A stretch of DNA of 64,000 bases from Oceaniglobus trochenteri (GTDB lineage Bacteria; Pseudomonadota; Alphaproteobacteria; Rhodobacterales; Rhodobacteraceae). The number at the start of each line of letters is the position of its first letter. The stretch's first letter is position 1. Below, one piece after another: positions 17,880 through 25,997 of this stretch. The notes beneath the pieces are model-generated. The model worked only from the letters and a program-made list of their open reading frames with translations, was not told the origin of the DNA and searched no databases. The stretch is taken from NCBI RefSeq assembly GCF_020529025.1, contig NZ_JACNMM010000007.1:186001-250000 (forward strand), written 5' to 3'. The position numbers and the translations under genes are program-made.

Positions 17880-18926
17880 TTACTGTGTCGACCAGTTCAC
17901 CCAGGCATCGCCCATCTCGCCGATGTGCTGCCAGCGCCACGACGGATCGAGATCGACAGCGTTGGTCGCGGAACCGGGATAGTTCTGCTTGAGCGTTTCA
18001 TTCGCGAACTCGGTCGGGTTCACGTCCTTGCGGGTCGGGCCCTGCGGATAGGTCGAGACATGGCCCAGCTGCGATTCCTGCGAGGTGACGAAGCGGATGA
18101 ACTCCAGCGCCTCTTCGCGGTTCGGCGCGCCCGTCGGGATCATGAGCTGATTGTAGATCATGATCGGTTGGTTCATCACGGGAACATAGGCATCGGCGCC
18201 GTTGATGATGGCCTGCGTCGCCGCCGGCCCCCAGCCTGCCACCAGATCGACCGACCCTTCCTGCATCAGCTGAACCAGCTGCGCGGCCGTGTTCCAGTAG
18301 ATGATGTCATCCTTGATGCCGTCGAACTTTGCCAGCGCCCTTTCGAAATCCAGCGGATACAGGTCTTCGGCGGCAACGCCATCGGCGATCAGCGCCTTTT
18401 CGAAGTTCGTTCCATAGCCCGAGTTCCAGACCGCGCGCTTGCCCGGGAACTTCTCGGTGTCGAAGAAATCGGCCCAGGTGCTTGGCACGTCACCGGTGAA
18501 CACGTTCTTGTTGTAGAAGAACGGGTGGGTGAAGGTCGCCTGCGGGATGCCGCATTCGTTGCTGACGTATTTCGGATCGAAGACCGACATGTCGAATTCG
18601 TCGGTGATCTTCTCAAGCACGGTGCCGCAGAAGCGGATGGCGAATTCCGGCGCCCATTCCACCACGTCGATCTCGACCCGGCCAACCTCGACCTGGGTCT
18701 GGATCTTGCCGAAATCCACGGGGGCCACGGTGACGACGCGAATGCCCGTCGCTTCTTCGAAAGGCTCGATGAAGGCCTTCTTCTGCGCGTCCAGCAGCAC
18801 GCCGCCCGAACTCATCAGCACCAGCGCGCGGTTCTGCGCGGTGGCTTCGCCCGCCACCAGCGGCAGGGCCGCCGCAAGAACGGCTGCCATCGCGCCCTGT
18901 TTCACTTTTCCGGTAATCACTCCCAT
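17880..18926 (-). CDS. Polyamine-type ABC transporter substrate-binding protein (PotD-like)
   Basis: This 348-residue exported protein has a basic N-terminus, the hydrophobic stretch AMAAVLAAALPLVAG and probable cleavage after ATA before QNRALVLMSSGG. The body resembles PotD/AfuA-type receptors, with EPFEEATGIRVVTV, FDTEKFPGKRAVWNSG and QEGSVDLVAGWGPA. GGAGGAG abuts ATG 18926 closely; a second possible start at 18890 would shorten the signal. It begins 18 bases after hyuB ends, so it is cotranscribed with the hydantoinase genes, suggesting import of their substrate. Confidence 0.88.
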   Translation of the reverse strand: MGVITGKVKQGAMAAVLAAALPLVAGEATAQNRALVLMSSGGVLLDAQKKAFIEPFEEATGIRVVTVAPVDFGKIQTQVEVGRVEIDVVEWAPEFAIRFCGTVLEKITDEFDMSVFDPKYVSNECGIPQATFTHPFFYNKNVFTGDVPSTWADFFDTEKFPGKRAVWNSGYGTNFEKALIADGVAAEDLYPLDFERALAKFDGIKDDIIYWNTAAQLVQLMQEGSVDLVAGWGPAATQAIINGADAYVPVMNQPIMIYNQLMIPTGAPNREEALEFIRFVTSQESQLGHVSTYPQGPTRKDVNPTEFANETLKQNYPGSATNAVDLDPSWRWQHIGEMGDAWVNWSTQ

Positions 18927-18944
18927 CTCCTCCTTGTTGGGACG

Positions 18945-20630
18945 CTAGTCGCGATAATCATAGTCGCGGGCGGCGCCCTCTGATGTAATCAGACCTTCCT
19001 TCAGATCCTCCGCGATCGCCGCGCGGTCGCGCTCGGACGGGTTGCCGCAGCCCCCGCCACCGGGAACGACCACCGTGACGACCTGACCGTGCTCCATCCG
19101 CTGTGAACGGCGCCGGTCGGCCTTCTGCCCCTCGATCCAGAAGCCGCCGCCGCGCCCGGCCTGGCCGCCGAACAGGCCGAAGGGCGGGTTGTCGACGCGG
19201 TCGTTCGTGCCGGGCACGAAATCGACGGGAACATCGCTCAGCACCTTGATGGCAAAGGCCTGGCCCACGCCGCCGCGGTATTTTCCGGGGCCGCCGGTGT
19301 CGGGCTCCTGGCGTTTGTATTCGAACAGGATCGGCGCGCGGGCCTCCATGATCTCGACCGGGATATTGGCGCAGTTGACCGGCATCGAAATCGTCGAATG
19401 CCCGTCGGAATCGGGCAGCGCGCCCGCCCCCCCATTGGCGAAATAGGCCTCGGTGAAGGTGGCGTTGACCTGGGGCGGGCCGCCATTGGCATAGGCGGCG
19501 GGCACCTTCGGATAGGTTCCGCGAAAGCGCACGGCCCAGATCCCGCCGAAATGGGCATGCAACCGGTTGGGCGCGATATGTTCGGGCACCAGCGGCGCAA
19601 GCGCCTTGAAGACCGCGCCATAGACGTTCTGCACCACCGTCACCCTGATCATCGTGGGCGCGGGGCGCAGGGGGTTCAGCACGCAGCCCTCGGGGGCTGT
19701 GACAGTGAAGGGGGCGACGGCACCGTCGACGACCGGAACATCCGGGGCAAAGGCGATGCGCAGGGCATAGAGCGTTTCGGCCCGGGTCAGGTTGAAGGGG
19801 GCATTCAACCCCCAGCGCACCTGGTCCGAGGTGCCGGCATAGTCCACCGTCACCGTATCGCCCTTGACCGTGATCGCCACGTTCAGCTTCAGCGGGGCAT
19901 CGGCGCCGTCCGAGGTGGCGCTTCCGGTATAGACCCCGTCGGGAACCTCGCGTATGCGTGCGCGCACCGCCTTTTCGGCCCGCGACTGGATCTGGTCGCT
20001 GAAGCCGGTCAGTTCGTCCAGCCCGTATTCGTCCATCAGCTCGCAAACCCGCTGGGCCGCCATCTTGTTGGCGGTGTTCAGCGCGTGCAGGTCGCCGTTG
20101 ACGTGGGTCGGCAAGCGGCTGTTGGCGGCGATGAAGGCCAGAACCGTGCGGTTCATCTTGCCCTTCTCATAGAACTTGATGGGCGGAATGCTCAGCCCTT
20201 CCTCGAACATGTCCGCCGCCTCGGCCGAGACCTTGCCGCCCAGGTCGGCCACATGGGCCACGTTGGCGGAATAGCCGACGATCCGCTCGCGATAGAATAT
20301 CGGGCGTATCATCACGATATCGGGCAGGTGCCCCGCCCCGATCCAGGGGTCGTTGGTGATGATGACATCGCCGGGCGACAGGGTTTCGGGCGGGAAATCC
20401 TCAAGAAGGCGCCGGAGGGCGGTGCCCAGGATGCCGATGAAGGCCCCCAGGGCGCGCGGTGTCTGGGCGATCAGGCGGCGCTGCGCATCGAACAGCCCGG
20501 CCGAAAAATCGGCGGCCTCGGCAACCGTCGATGAATAGGCGGTGCGCAGGATCGTCGCCTCGCTCTCCTCGGCGATACTGACAAGGCGCTGGCGAATGAT
20601 CTCGATATGCAGGGTGTCGATCTCAGACAT
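18945..20630 (-). CDS. Hydantoinase B/oxoprolinase family protein
   Basis: This 561-residue beta subunit begins MSEIDTLHIEIIRQRLVSIAEESEATILRTAYS. It continues with FSAGLFDAQRRLIAQTPRALGAFIG, GDVIITNDPWIGAGHLPD and ANVAHVADLGGKVSAEAADMFEEGLSIPP, all typical HyuB landmarks. The C-terminal region has GGPGKYRGGVGQAF and VVTVVVPGGGGCGNP. The family opens cyclic amides or carboxylates ketones with ATP. ATG 20630 has GAGG upstream and overlaps the hyuA stop by eight bases. The exact ring substrate (hydantoin, N-methylhydantoin or 5-oxoproline) is not evident. Confidence 0.92.
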   Translation of the reverse strand: MSEIDTLHIEIIRQRLVSIAEESEATILRTAYSSTVAEAADFSAGLFDAQRRLIAQTPRALGAFIGILGTALRRLLEDFPPETLSPGDVIITNDPWIGAGHLPDIVMIRPIFYRERIVGYSANVAHVADLGGKVSAEAADMFEEGLSIPPIKFYEKGKMNRTVLAFIAANSRLPTHVNGDLHALNTANKMAAQRVCELMDEYGLDELTGFSDQIQSRAEKAVRARIREVPDGVYTGSATSDGADAPLKLNVAITVKGDTVTVDYAGTSDQVRWGLNAPFNLTRAETLYALRIAFAPDVPVVDGAVAPFTVTAPEGCVLNPLRPAPTMIRVTVVQNVYGAVFKALAPLVPEHIAPNRLHAHFGGIWAVRFRGTYPKVPAAYANGGPPQVNATFTEAYFANGGAGALPDSDGHSTISMPVNCANIPVEIMEARAPILFEYKRQEPDTGGPGKYRGGVGQAFAIKVLSDVPVDFVPGTNDRVDNPPFGLFGGQAGRGGGFWIEGQKADRRRSQRMEHGQVVTVVVPGGGGCGNPSERDRAAIAEDLKEGLITSEGAARDYDYRD

Positions 20631-22737
20631 TCTGACCTCGGCTGGTATCTTCATGATTGATGGAAATGACGAGATTCCCCAGGTCGTCGACTTCCAGGCT
20701 GTCGTGCGGGCCGATGAGGGCGGTCGACATGCGGTCTTCGACGATAGCCGGACCGGGGGCCCGGAAACCGGGCTCCAACTGGGCGCGCTGATAGACCTTG
20801 CCGACAACCCCCCCGGTGCCTTCGAACCAGAGCGTGCGCGTCGGCACCTCGCCCGCTTGCCCGGCAACCGTCTCGGCGCGGATGTCGGGGCTTTCCTGGC
20901 TTACGGTGGCACGGATGCGCCAGTTGCCGGATTCAAGGACCGTCGGCTCCAGCGGCGCGCCGTAGATGCGCGTGCATTCCGCGTTGAAATTCTCGACCGC
21001 GGCCTGAGCGAATTCGCTGCCCGTGTCGCAATCAGGCAGCGGCGTTTCGACGGAATGCGTCTGGCCGACCCAACGGAAATCGGCCCAGCGTTCGATCCTG
21101 ATGGCATCGGCAGGCACGCCCGTGTCGGCCAGCGTGGCGCGCGCTTCGGCTTCCACCTCCTTCAGCATCCGGAACAGCCGGTCATAATCGGCATCCGGCG
21201 TTAGGCGGATGATGTGCGAGCGCACCAGGTCGATCGCGGGGGGCGTGACCAGCAGCCCCACCGCCGAAAGGACGGCGGCGTTGGCAGGCACCAGGACCTT
21301 GCCGATGGACAGCTTGCGCGCCACGCGGGCGGCATGCAGCGGCCCGCCCCCGCCCGAGGCCAGGATGGTGGCGCGGCGCGGGTCAAGACCGTGTTCGGCC
21401 AGGTGCACACGGATCGCATCGGCCATGGATTCGTTGATGGAATTGACGATGGCCAGGGCCGCATCCTCGACGCTGGCCTCCAGCGGCTTGGCCAGGGTGG
21501 CGATGGCATCGCGCGCGGCGGCGAGATCCAGCTGCATGGTGCCGCCGGCAAAGCCCTCGGCATCGAAATACCCAAGGACAAGGTTGGCGTCGGTCACCGT
21601 CGGCTTGGCACCGCCCATCCCGAAACAGGCCGGACCGGGGCGCGACTCTGCGGATTGCGGCCCGACCTTGAGAAGCCCCAGAAAATCGGTATGCGCGATG
21701 GACCCGCCCCCGGCGCCAATCTCGATCAGGTCGACACTGGGCAAGCGGACCGTGATGCCGCTGCCCTTGGCAAAACGCCGGGTGCGCGCCACTTCCAGGC
21801 TGGCGGTGCGCTGTGGCCGCCCTTCGGTGACCAGGCAGGCCTTGGCGGTGGTGCCGCCGATATCGAAAGCCACCAGCGCCGGGTTGCGATCGCCCGAGGA
21901 ATAGCCCGCCGCCGCAAGCACGCCCGCCGCAGGCCCCGATTCCAGCATCCGCGCAGGAAACTTCGATGCCACGCTGGCCGAGGTCACGCCGCCTTCCGAC
22001 AGCATGACCAACAGTTGCCCCTTGTACCTGAGATCGGCCAGTGCCGTCTCGAAGCGGTTCAGATAGCCGCTGACGACGGGCTGGACGTAGGCATTGAGAA
22101 CCGTCGTGGAGGCACGTTCGAACTCGCGGATTTCCGGCGCCACCTCGGACGACAGCGAGACGGGAAAATCATCTCCCAGCACCGACCGGATCGCGGCCAA
22201 TGCCGCCTGCTCATGGGCCGGATTGGCGTAGCAATGCATCAGGCAGACCGCGACAGCCGAGATGCCGGTGCCCTTCCATTCTTCCAGGATGCGCTTCAAC
22301 CCATCCAGATCGAAGGGTTCGATCTCGGTTCCGTCCGCAAGCATCCGCCCTGCCACGCCCCGGCAGTTGCGGCGCGCGACCAGCGGTTCCACCAGGGGCG
22401 CGTCGAGGTGCAGGGTGTCATATCGCGCCTCGCGGCCGATATGGATCAGATCTTCGAACCCGAGGTTGGTGATGAACCCGACTTCGGTTCCACGGCGTTG
22501 CAGGATGGTGTTGGGCACCAGCGTCGTCGCGTGGACGATCGATCCGACCTCTTCCAGCGTGACCTGCGCTTCTTGCACCACCCGTTCGATCGCCTCGATC
22601 GCGCCCTTGGTGGGGTCGGCTGTCGTCAGGGCCTTCGCGGTCCAGACCTGGCCCGAGGCGTCATGCAAAAGCACCGCATCGCTGAAGCTGCCACCGATGT
22701 CGATGCCGATGCGATAGTCGCGCTTCTTGTCCTGCAC
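20623..22737 (-). CDS. Hydantoinase A/oxoprolinase family protein
   Basis: This 704-residue alpha subunit has the ATPase phosphate loop YRIGIDIGGSFSDAVLL near the N-terminus, then VHATTLVPNTILQRRGTEVGFITN and HIGREARYD. Later come SEVAPEIREFERASTTVLNAYVQP, VAFDIGGTTAKACLV and ASGGGGPLHAARVAR. The chosen start is GTG 22737, which has GGAGG at ideal spacing; no in-frame ATG is close and a TTG at 22776 lacks an RBS. It is the first gene of a six-gene leftward operon ending with the aminotransferase. A GntR gene is divergent upstream. Confidence 0.92.
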   Translation of the reverse strand: MQDKKRDYRIGIDIGGSFSDAVLLHDASGQVWTAKALTTADPTKGAIEAIERVVQEAQVTLEEVGSIVHATTLVPNTILQRRGTEVGFITNLGFEDLIHIGREARYDTLHLDAPLVEPLVARRNCRGVAGRMLADGTEIEPFDLDGLKRILEEWKGTGISAVAVCLMHCYANPAHEQAALAAIRSVLGDDFPVSLSSEVAPEIREFERASTTVLNAYVQPVVSGYLNRFETALADLRYKGQLLVMLSEGGVTSASVASKFPARMLESGPAAGVLAAAGYSSGDRNPALVAFDIGGTTAKACLVTEGRPQRTASLEVARTRRFAKGSGITVRLPSVDLIEIGAGGGSIAHTDFLGLLKVGPQSAESRPGPACFGMGGAKPTVTDANLVLGYFDAEGFAGGTMQLDLAAARDAIATLAKPLEASVEDAALAIVNSINESMADAIRVHLAEHGLDPRRATILASGGGGPLHAARVARKLSIGKVLVPANAAVLSAVGLLVTPPAIDLVRSHIIRLTPDADYDRLFRMLKEVEAEARATLADTGVPADAIRIERWADFRWVGQTHSVETPLPDCDTGSEFAQAAVENFNAECTRIYGAPLEPTVLESGNWRIRATVSQESPDIRAETVAGQAGEVPTRTLWFEGTGGVVGKVYQRAQLEPGFRAPGPAIVEDRMSTALIGPHDSLEVDDLGNLVISINHEDTSRGQNV

Positions 22738-22956
22738 CCGTGCCTCCAGCAATCCGAATTCATCCCCGGCGCGCAAAGGGGGCGCCGCATGACTCGAAAG
22801 ATTAAAGACCGTTGGTCAATTGTCAACAGTTTGCTGTTAGCTATAGACAGTCTATTGTTATTGCCCGCACCGGCACTATGCTTGACAGGGAAAATTGCAG
22901 GGCGTTCCATCGGCGATTGCGTCGGACGAACATCCGGACATGAAGGGGGAGGCATC
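22738..22956. promoter_or_regulatory. Divergent hyuA/gntR control region with a 13-base palindrome
   Basis: This AT-rich gap separates hyuA from the GntR gene. The perfect palindrome ATAGACAGTCTAT lies at 22843-22855, and a CAATTG-centred element lies nearby at about 22813-22827. On the plus strand TTGTTA, 16 bases, TATGCT (near 22856-22883) can serve the regulator. On the minus strand TTGACA occurs near 22825 for hyuA. Promoter assignment is tentative; the palindrome is the likely GntR operator. Confidence 0.45.
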
Positions 22957-23634
22957 GTGGCCAAGGCAGCCGGAATCGAGAGAATTCAACGCAGTACCTT
23001 CGGCGACCTCGTCCATGAGAAACTGCGCGAAGCGATCATGAACGGGTCATTGCCGCCCGGAAGCCAGGTTGTCGAAACCCGCATCGCGGCGGAATTCGGC
23101 GTCAGCCGCGGCCCCCTGCGCGAAGCCATCCGCGCGCTCAGCAACGAAGGTCTTCTCACCACCCGCTCTTTCGGAGGCGCACAGGTTGTCGCCCTCACCG
23201 ACTCGGACGTGCGCGAGATGCATTCGCTTCGCACGACATTGGAGATTTTCGCCTTCGAACTGATCTGGGATCACCGGGATGCGGCCTTTCGCGCCGATCT
23301 GGTGGCCCGGCACGAGGAATTGCAAAGCTGCATTGACCGCCAGGACGACGAAGCCAGCCTTCTTGCCGAACTGGCCCTGCATTCCCTTGTCTACGAATCG
23401 ACAGGGCACAACCTGCTGAAGACCGTCTGGCACAGTCTGCGTGGGCGCGTGCAACTCTACTGGGCCACGCTTCATCGGGCGCATCAGCGCCAGGGGCCCA
23501 AGCGCGACGCCCACGACGACTACGTCGCCGCAGCCCTGGGCGAGGATTTCGAGGTGATGAAATCCGTGATCCGCGAACACATGAAGCAGGGGCTGGCACG
23601 AACACCGACCGCCCCGGAGGCCGAAGCGCGATAA
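22957..23634 (+). CDS. GntR/FCD-family regulator of the hydantoinase operon
   Basis: This 225-residue regulator starts at GTG 22957, just after GGGGGAGG. Its winged helix reads VHEKLREAIMNGSLPPGSQVVETRIAAEFGVSRGPLREAIRALSNEGLL. The FCD domain follows with VREMHSLRTTLEIFAFEL, ELALHSLVYESTGHNLL and REHMKQGL near the end. The frame stays open far upstream across hyuA, but only this C-terminal segment is protein-like. It is divergent from hyuA, the usual arrangement for a local repressor or activator. Confidence 0.88.
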   Translation: MAKAAGIERIQRSTFGDLVHEKLREAIMNGSLPPGSQVVETRIAAEFGVSRGPLREAIRALSNEGLLTTRSFGGAQVVALTDSDVREMHSLRTTLEIFAFELIWDHRDAAFRADLVARHEELQSCIDRQDDEASLLAELALHSLVYESTGHNLLKTVWHSLRGRVQLYWATLHRAHQRQGPKRDAHDDYVAAALGEDFEVMKSVIREHMKQGLARTPTAPEAEAR

Positions 23635-23805
23635 GCGGCAGCCCCAGCCCCCGCTCGTTTCACCAAAGCACATCTGCGATCCCGCGACCGATTGCTGACA
23701 GACGACAAGCGCCGCCTGTCAGCAGATATTGCGCGGATGCCTTCGCGCCCATTTCCTGCCCGTCACGGATTTGGGCAAGGGCGCGAAAACGCTGGCCAAC
23801 ACCGC
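23635..23805. other. Convergent intergenic gap with a 9-base inverted repeat
   Basis: The gap lies between two genes pointing at each other. TGCTGACAG (23693-23701) and CTGTCAGCA (23716-23724) form a nine-base stem with a 14-base loop. No T-run follows on either strand, so it is only a possible bidirectional terminator. Nothing else is recognised. Confidence 0.35.
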
Positions 23806-24606
23806 TCAGGCCTTTTCGAGGGCCTCCATGAAGCGGTCAAACTCAGGGTCTGGCATCGGAACCAGGTTGCGGTCTTCGGGGAAGGCCCCGCTGTCGACAT
23901 CGGCCACGAACTCCTGGAAGGCGGCGATGCGTTCCTGTTGAAGGCGGTCATATTCGCGGGCGAAATCGCGATAGACCTTGGCGTGGCGCGGAATGTGGCC
24001 GCGGGTTTCGCCCAGGATGTCGCAGGCGAAAAGGTATTGCGCATCGCACCCCGCCCCTGCGCCCATCGACCACAACAGGATGCTGGTGCGCCGGCTGATC
24101 GCCTCGGCAACCTTGGCGGGCACCACCTCGATCTCGACGGCGATGGCGCCTGCCGCCTCATAGGCCTTGACCTGGCGATACAGCTCAAGCGCGCTGTCGG
24201 CGGTCTTGCCCACGGCGCGGTAACCGCCCGTCCAGGTGGCCCGTGCGGGGACAAGCCCGACATGGCCGACGACGGGGATATGTTCGCGCGCCAGGTATTC
24301 GACCGTTTCAAACGACCCCGAGCAATAGACCGCATCGGCCCCGCCCGCGATGGCATTGCCGCACCAGCGCAGGTAATCCTCGGCGGTGCCTGCGGTCAGG
24401 TGTTCCTTGCCGGTCATGGCAAAGATGCCGGGGGCCAGGTCACGGAACCGGGGGTCGGCGCAAAGCTCGGGGATGACCGACCCGATCTCGATGCCCGCCG
24501 CCTCGGCGGCGGCGGCTTCGTCCAGTGATTCGATGCGCAGCATGGGAAGCTGACGCTTGCCCTTCTGGGCGCGAAGGTCGGCGACGGTGGGGCGCTTGCG
24601 GCTCAT
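23806..24606 (-). CDS. Diverged ketopantoate hydroxymethyltransferase (PanB)-superfamily protein
   Basis: This 266-residue barrel aligns by eye with KPHMT in its second half: PVVGHVGLVPARATWTGGYRAVGKT, ALELYRQVKAYEAAGAIAVEIEVVP (Glu160 matches the catalytic Glu of the ECVP motif) and MGAGAGCDAQYLFACDILG. In the first half the VGDSLG metal motif reads IGSVIP (residues 41-46), the LADLPF Asp motif is absent, and VKIEGG reads VYCSGS. True PanB activity is therefore unlikely. It overlaps the Rieske gene by ATGA in an operon with sugar dehydrogenases and a lactonase. An aldolase-type or lyase role on a 2-oxo acid is possible but unproven. Confidence 0.75.
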   Translation of the reverse strand: MSRKRPTVADLRAQKGKRQLPMLRIESLDEAAAAEAAGIEIGSVIPELCADPRFRDLAPGIFAMTGKEHLTAGTAEDYLRWCGNAIAGGADAVYCSGSFETVEYLAREHIPVVGHVGLVPARATWTGGYRAVGKTADSALELYRQVKAYEAAGAIAVEIEVVPAKVAEAISRRTSILLWSMGAGAGCDAQYLFACDILGETRGHIPRHAKVYRDFAREYDRLQQERIAAFQEFVADVDSGAFPEDRNLVPMPDPEFDRFMEALEKA

Positions 24607-24914
24607 GTCAGCATCACGAAGACGCGGTCGCCTTCGACCTTGGTTTCATAGGTCGCCAGGTTGACGCAGACCGGGGCGCGCTTGGCCTCGCCGGTGCGAT
24701 AGTCGAACAACCCGTTGTGCTTGGGGCATTCGATTTCGTGGTCCATCACCAGGCCATCGGCCAGGTGAACCTGTTCGTGGGTGCACAGCCCGTCGGTGCA
24801 GTAATACTCGTCGTCGGCGCTGCGATAGATGGCGAAGGTCCGCGTGTCATGGTCCCAGCGGATCACGTCCTCTTCTTCGACATCATCGGTGGCACAGGCG
24901 TCAATCCAGGGCAT
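24603..24914 (-). CDS. Rieske [2Fe-2S] ferredoxin (MocE-like)
   Basis: This 103-residue protein has the two Rieske ligand motifs C44-T-H46 (GLCTHEQVHLADG) and C63-P-K-H66 (IECPKHNGLFDYRTGEA), spaced as in soluble Rieske ferredoxins. It resembles the small MocE-type ferredoxins. AGGAAG precedes ATG 24914. Its stop overlaps the start of the PanB-like gene. No oxygenase or ferredoxin reductase gene is found in the window, so its electron partner is unknown. Confidence 0.92.
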   Translation of the reverse strand: MPWIDACATDDVEEEDVIRWDHDTRTFAIYRSADDEYYCTDGLCTHEQVHLADGLVMDHEIECPKHNGLFDYRTGEAKRAPVCVNLATYETKVEGDRVFVMLT

Positions 24915-25023
24915 CTTTTCTTCCTTTTAAGTGCAGTGTCTTTTGCAGTCATGGAGGCGGGGCATCGGCGTTGCAATGCGTCGGAGCCGAGTTTTGCGTC
25001 CTTCGCGGGAAACCGCAAGCCAT

Positions 25024-25953
25024 TCACGCCGGCGCATGCTGCGCGATCACACCCGGGGGCAGCCGATAGACGCGCCGCGCCGTTCCGGCAAGGATCATGT
25101 CCAGTTGCGCAGGCGACAGATGATCCAGCACTTCGGTCAGAACGGCAATCTGACGGGGAATCGTACAGTTCAGCGTTTCGATCGGCGCGTTGCTGCCATA
25201 AAGAAGCCGCGACGGGCCAAGCCGGGCGCAGGCATGCCGAAGGTAGGGCGCGAGTTTCTCGGCGCGCCAGGCAAGGTCGATGGTCCAGAGGCCCGAGATC
25301 TTCATCGCGATGTTGGGATGGGCGGCGATGGCATCGACTCCCTTTTCCCAGGGCGTCCGCGTCGCCGGTTCGGCGGTACCAAGATGGTTGATGACGATCT
25401 GAAGCTCGGGCATCCGCGCGGCAAGGGCTGCGACCTCGGTCAGCTGATCGGGCACCACCACCAGATCAAGCGAGAGGCCCAGACCGGGCAGCAGGGAGGC
25501 GGCCTTCAGGAAGGCCGGTTCGCCCATGACGCCGGGGCGGTTGGCAAAGCAGAACCGCCCCGATGGATGCCAGGACACCGGCGCGCGCACCCCCCGCGCG
25601 ATGGCAAACCGGGCATTCGCCGCAAGGACCGACGGCGCATGATCCGCGCTTAGATCGGCGTGAAAGACCGCGGCCTGGGGCGCGCCCTCTGTCCGGGCCA
25701 ACTGTGCCAGCCAGGCCGTTTCGGCAACGGGGTCGGACGCGCCGCATTCTGCCTGGACATGCACCCATTGTACCACCGGCATGTCGCCGATGGTGCGGCG
25801 GTGATCGTTGGGCAGGTAGTCACGCTTGATCGCGGTATGATCGCCGAAGGGGCGCGGCGGGGCGTCGGGGGCAAGCCAGGTGTAGGGAAAGCGCCCCAGT
25901 TCCCACAGGTGGTGATGGGCATCGACAATCGCGCGCGGCTGGTGTCCGGCCAT
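25024..25953 (-). CDS. Amidohydrolase-family lactonase (L-fucono/L-rhamnono-lactonase type)
   Basis: This 309-residue metal-dependent hydrolase belongs to the COG3618 type. It has the HxH motif IVDAHHHLWELGRFPYTW at the N-terminus, WVHVQAECGASDPVAETAWL, INHLG and the late motif LLYGSNAPIE, where many relatives have GSDWP or GSNFP. Known members open L-fucono- or L-rhamnono-lactone. Its neighbours are an SDR, a Gfo/Idh dehydrogenase and, across the operators, a rhamnose mutarotase and rhamnonate-type dehydratase. Opening of an L-rhamnono-lactone-type intermediate is a good inference. The gaps are 44 bases to the SDR and 109 to the Rieske gene. Confidence 0.87.
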   Translation of the reverse strand: MAGHQPRAIVDAHHHLWELGRFPYTWLAPDAPPRPFGDHTAIKRDYLPNDHRRTIGDMPVVQWVHVQAECGASDPVAETAWLAQLARTEGAPQAAVFHADLSADHAPSVLAANARFAIARGVRAPVSWHPSGRFCFANRPGVMGEPAFLKAASLLPGLGLSLDLVVVPDQLTEVAALAARMPELQIVINHLGTAEPATRTPWEKGVDAIAAHPNIAMKISGLWTIDLAWRAEKLAPYLRHACARLGPSRLLYGSNAPIETLNCTIPRQIAVLTEVLDHLSPAQLDMILAGTARRVYRLPPGVIAQHAPA

Positions 25954-25997
25954 GGCTCAGCCCTCCGCCCCGGCGGAACGATGGTAATAGGGCAGGA

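Noticed and set aside
21214-22956. Long open frame on the plus strand running through hyuA into the GntR gene
   Set aside because: It is antisense to hyuA, the protein is low in recognisable motifs, and the open frame is expected from strong GC bias at third positions. Only the part from 22957 is a real gene.
23806-24606. Calling this gene panB (pantothenate synthesis)
   Set aside because: The metal-binding motifs are missing, there is no panC nearby, and the operon is catabolic.
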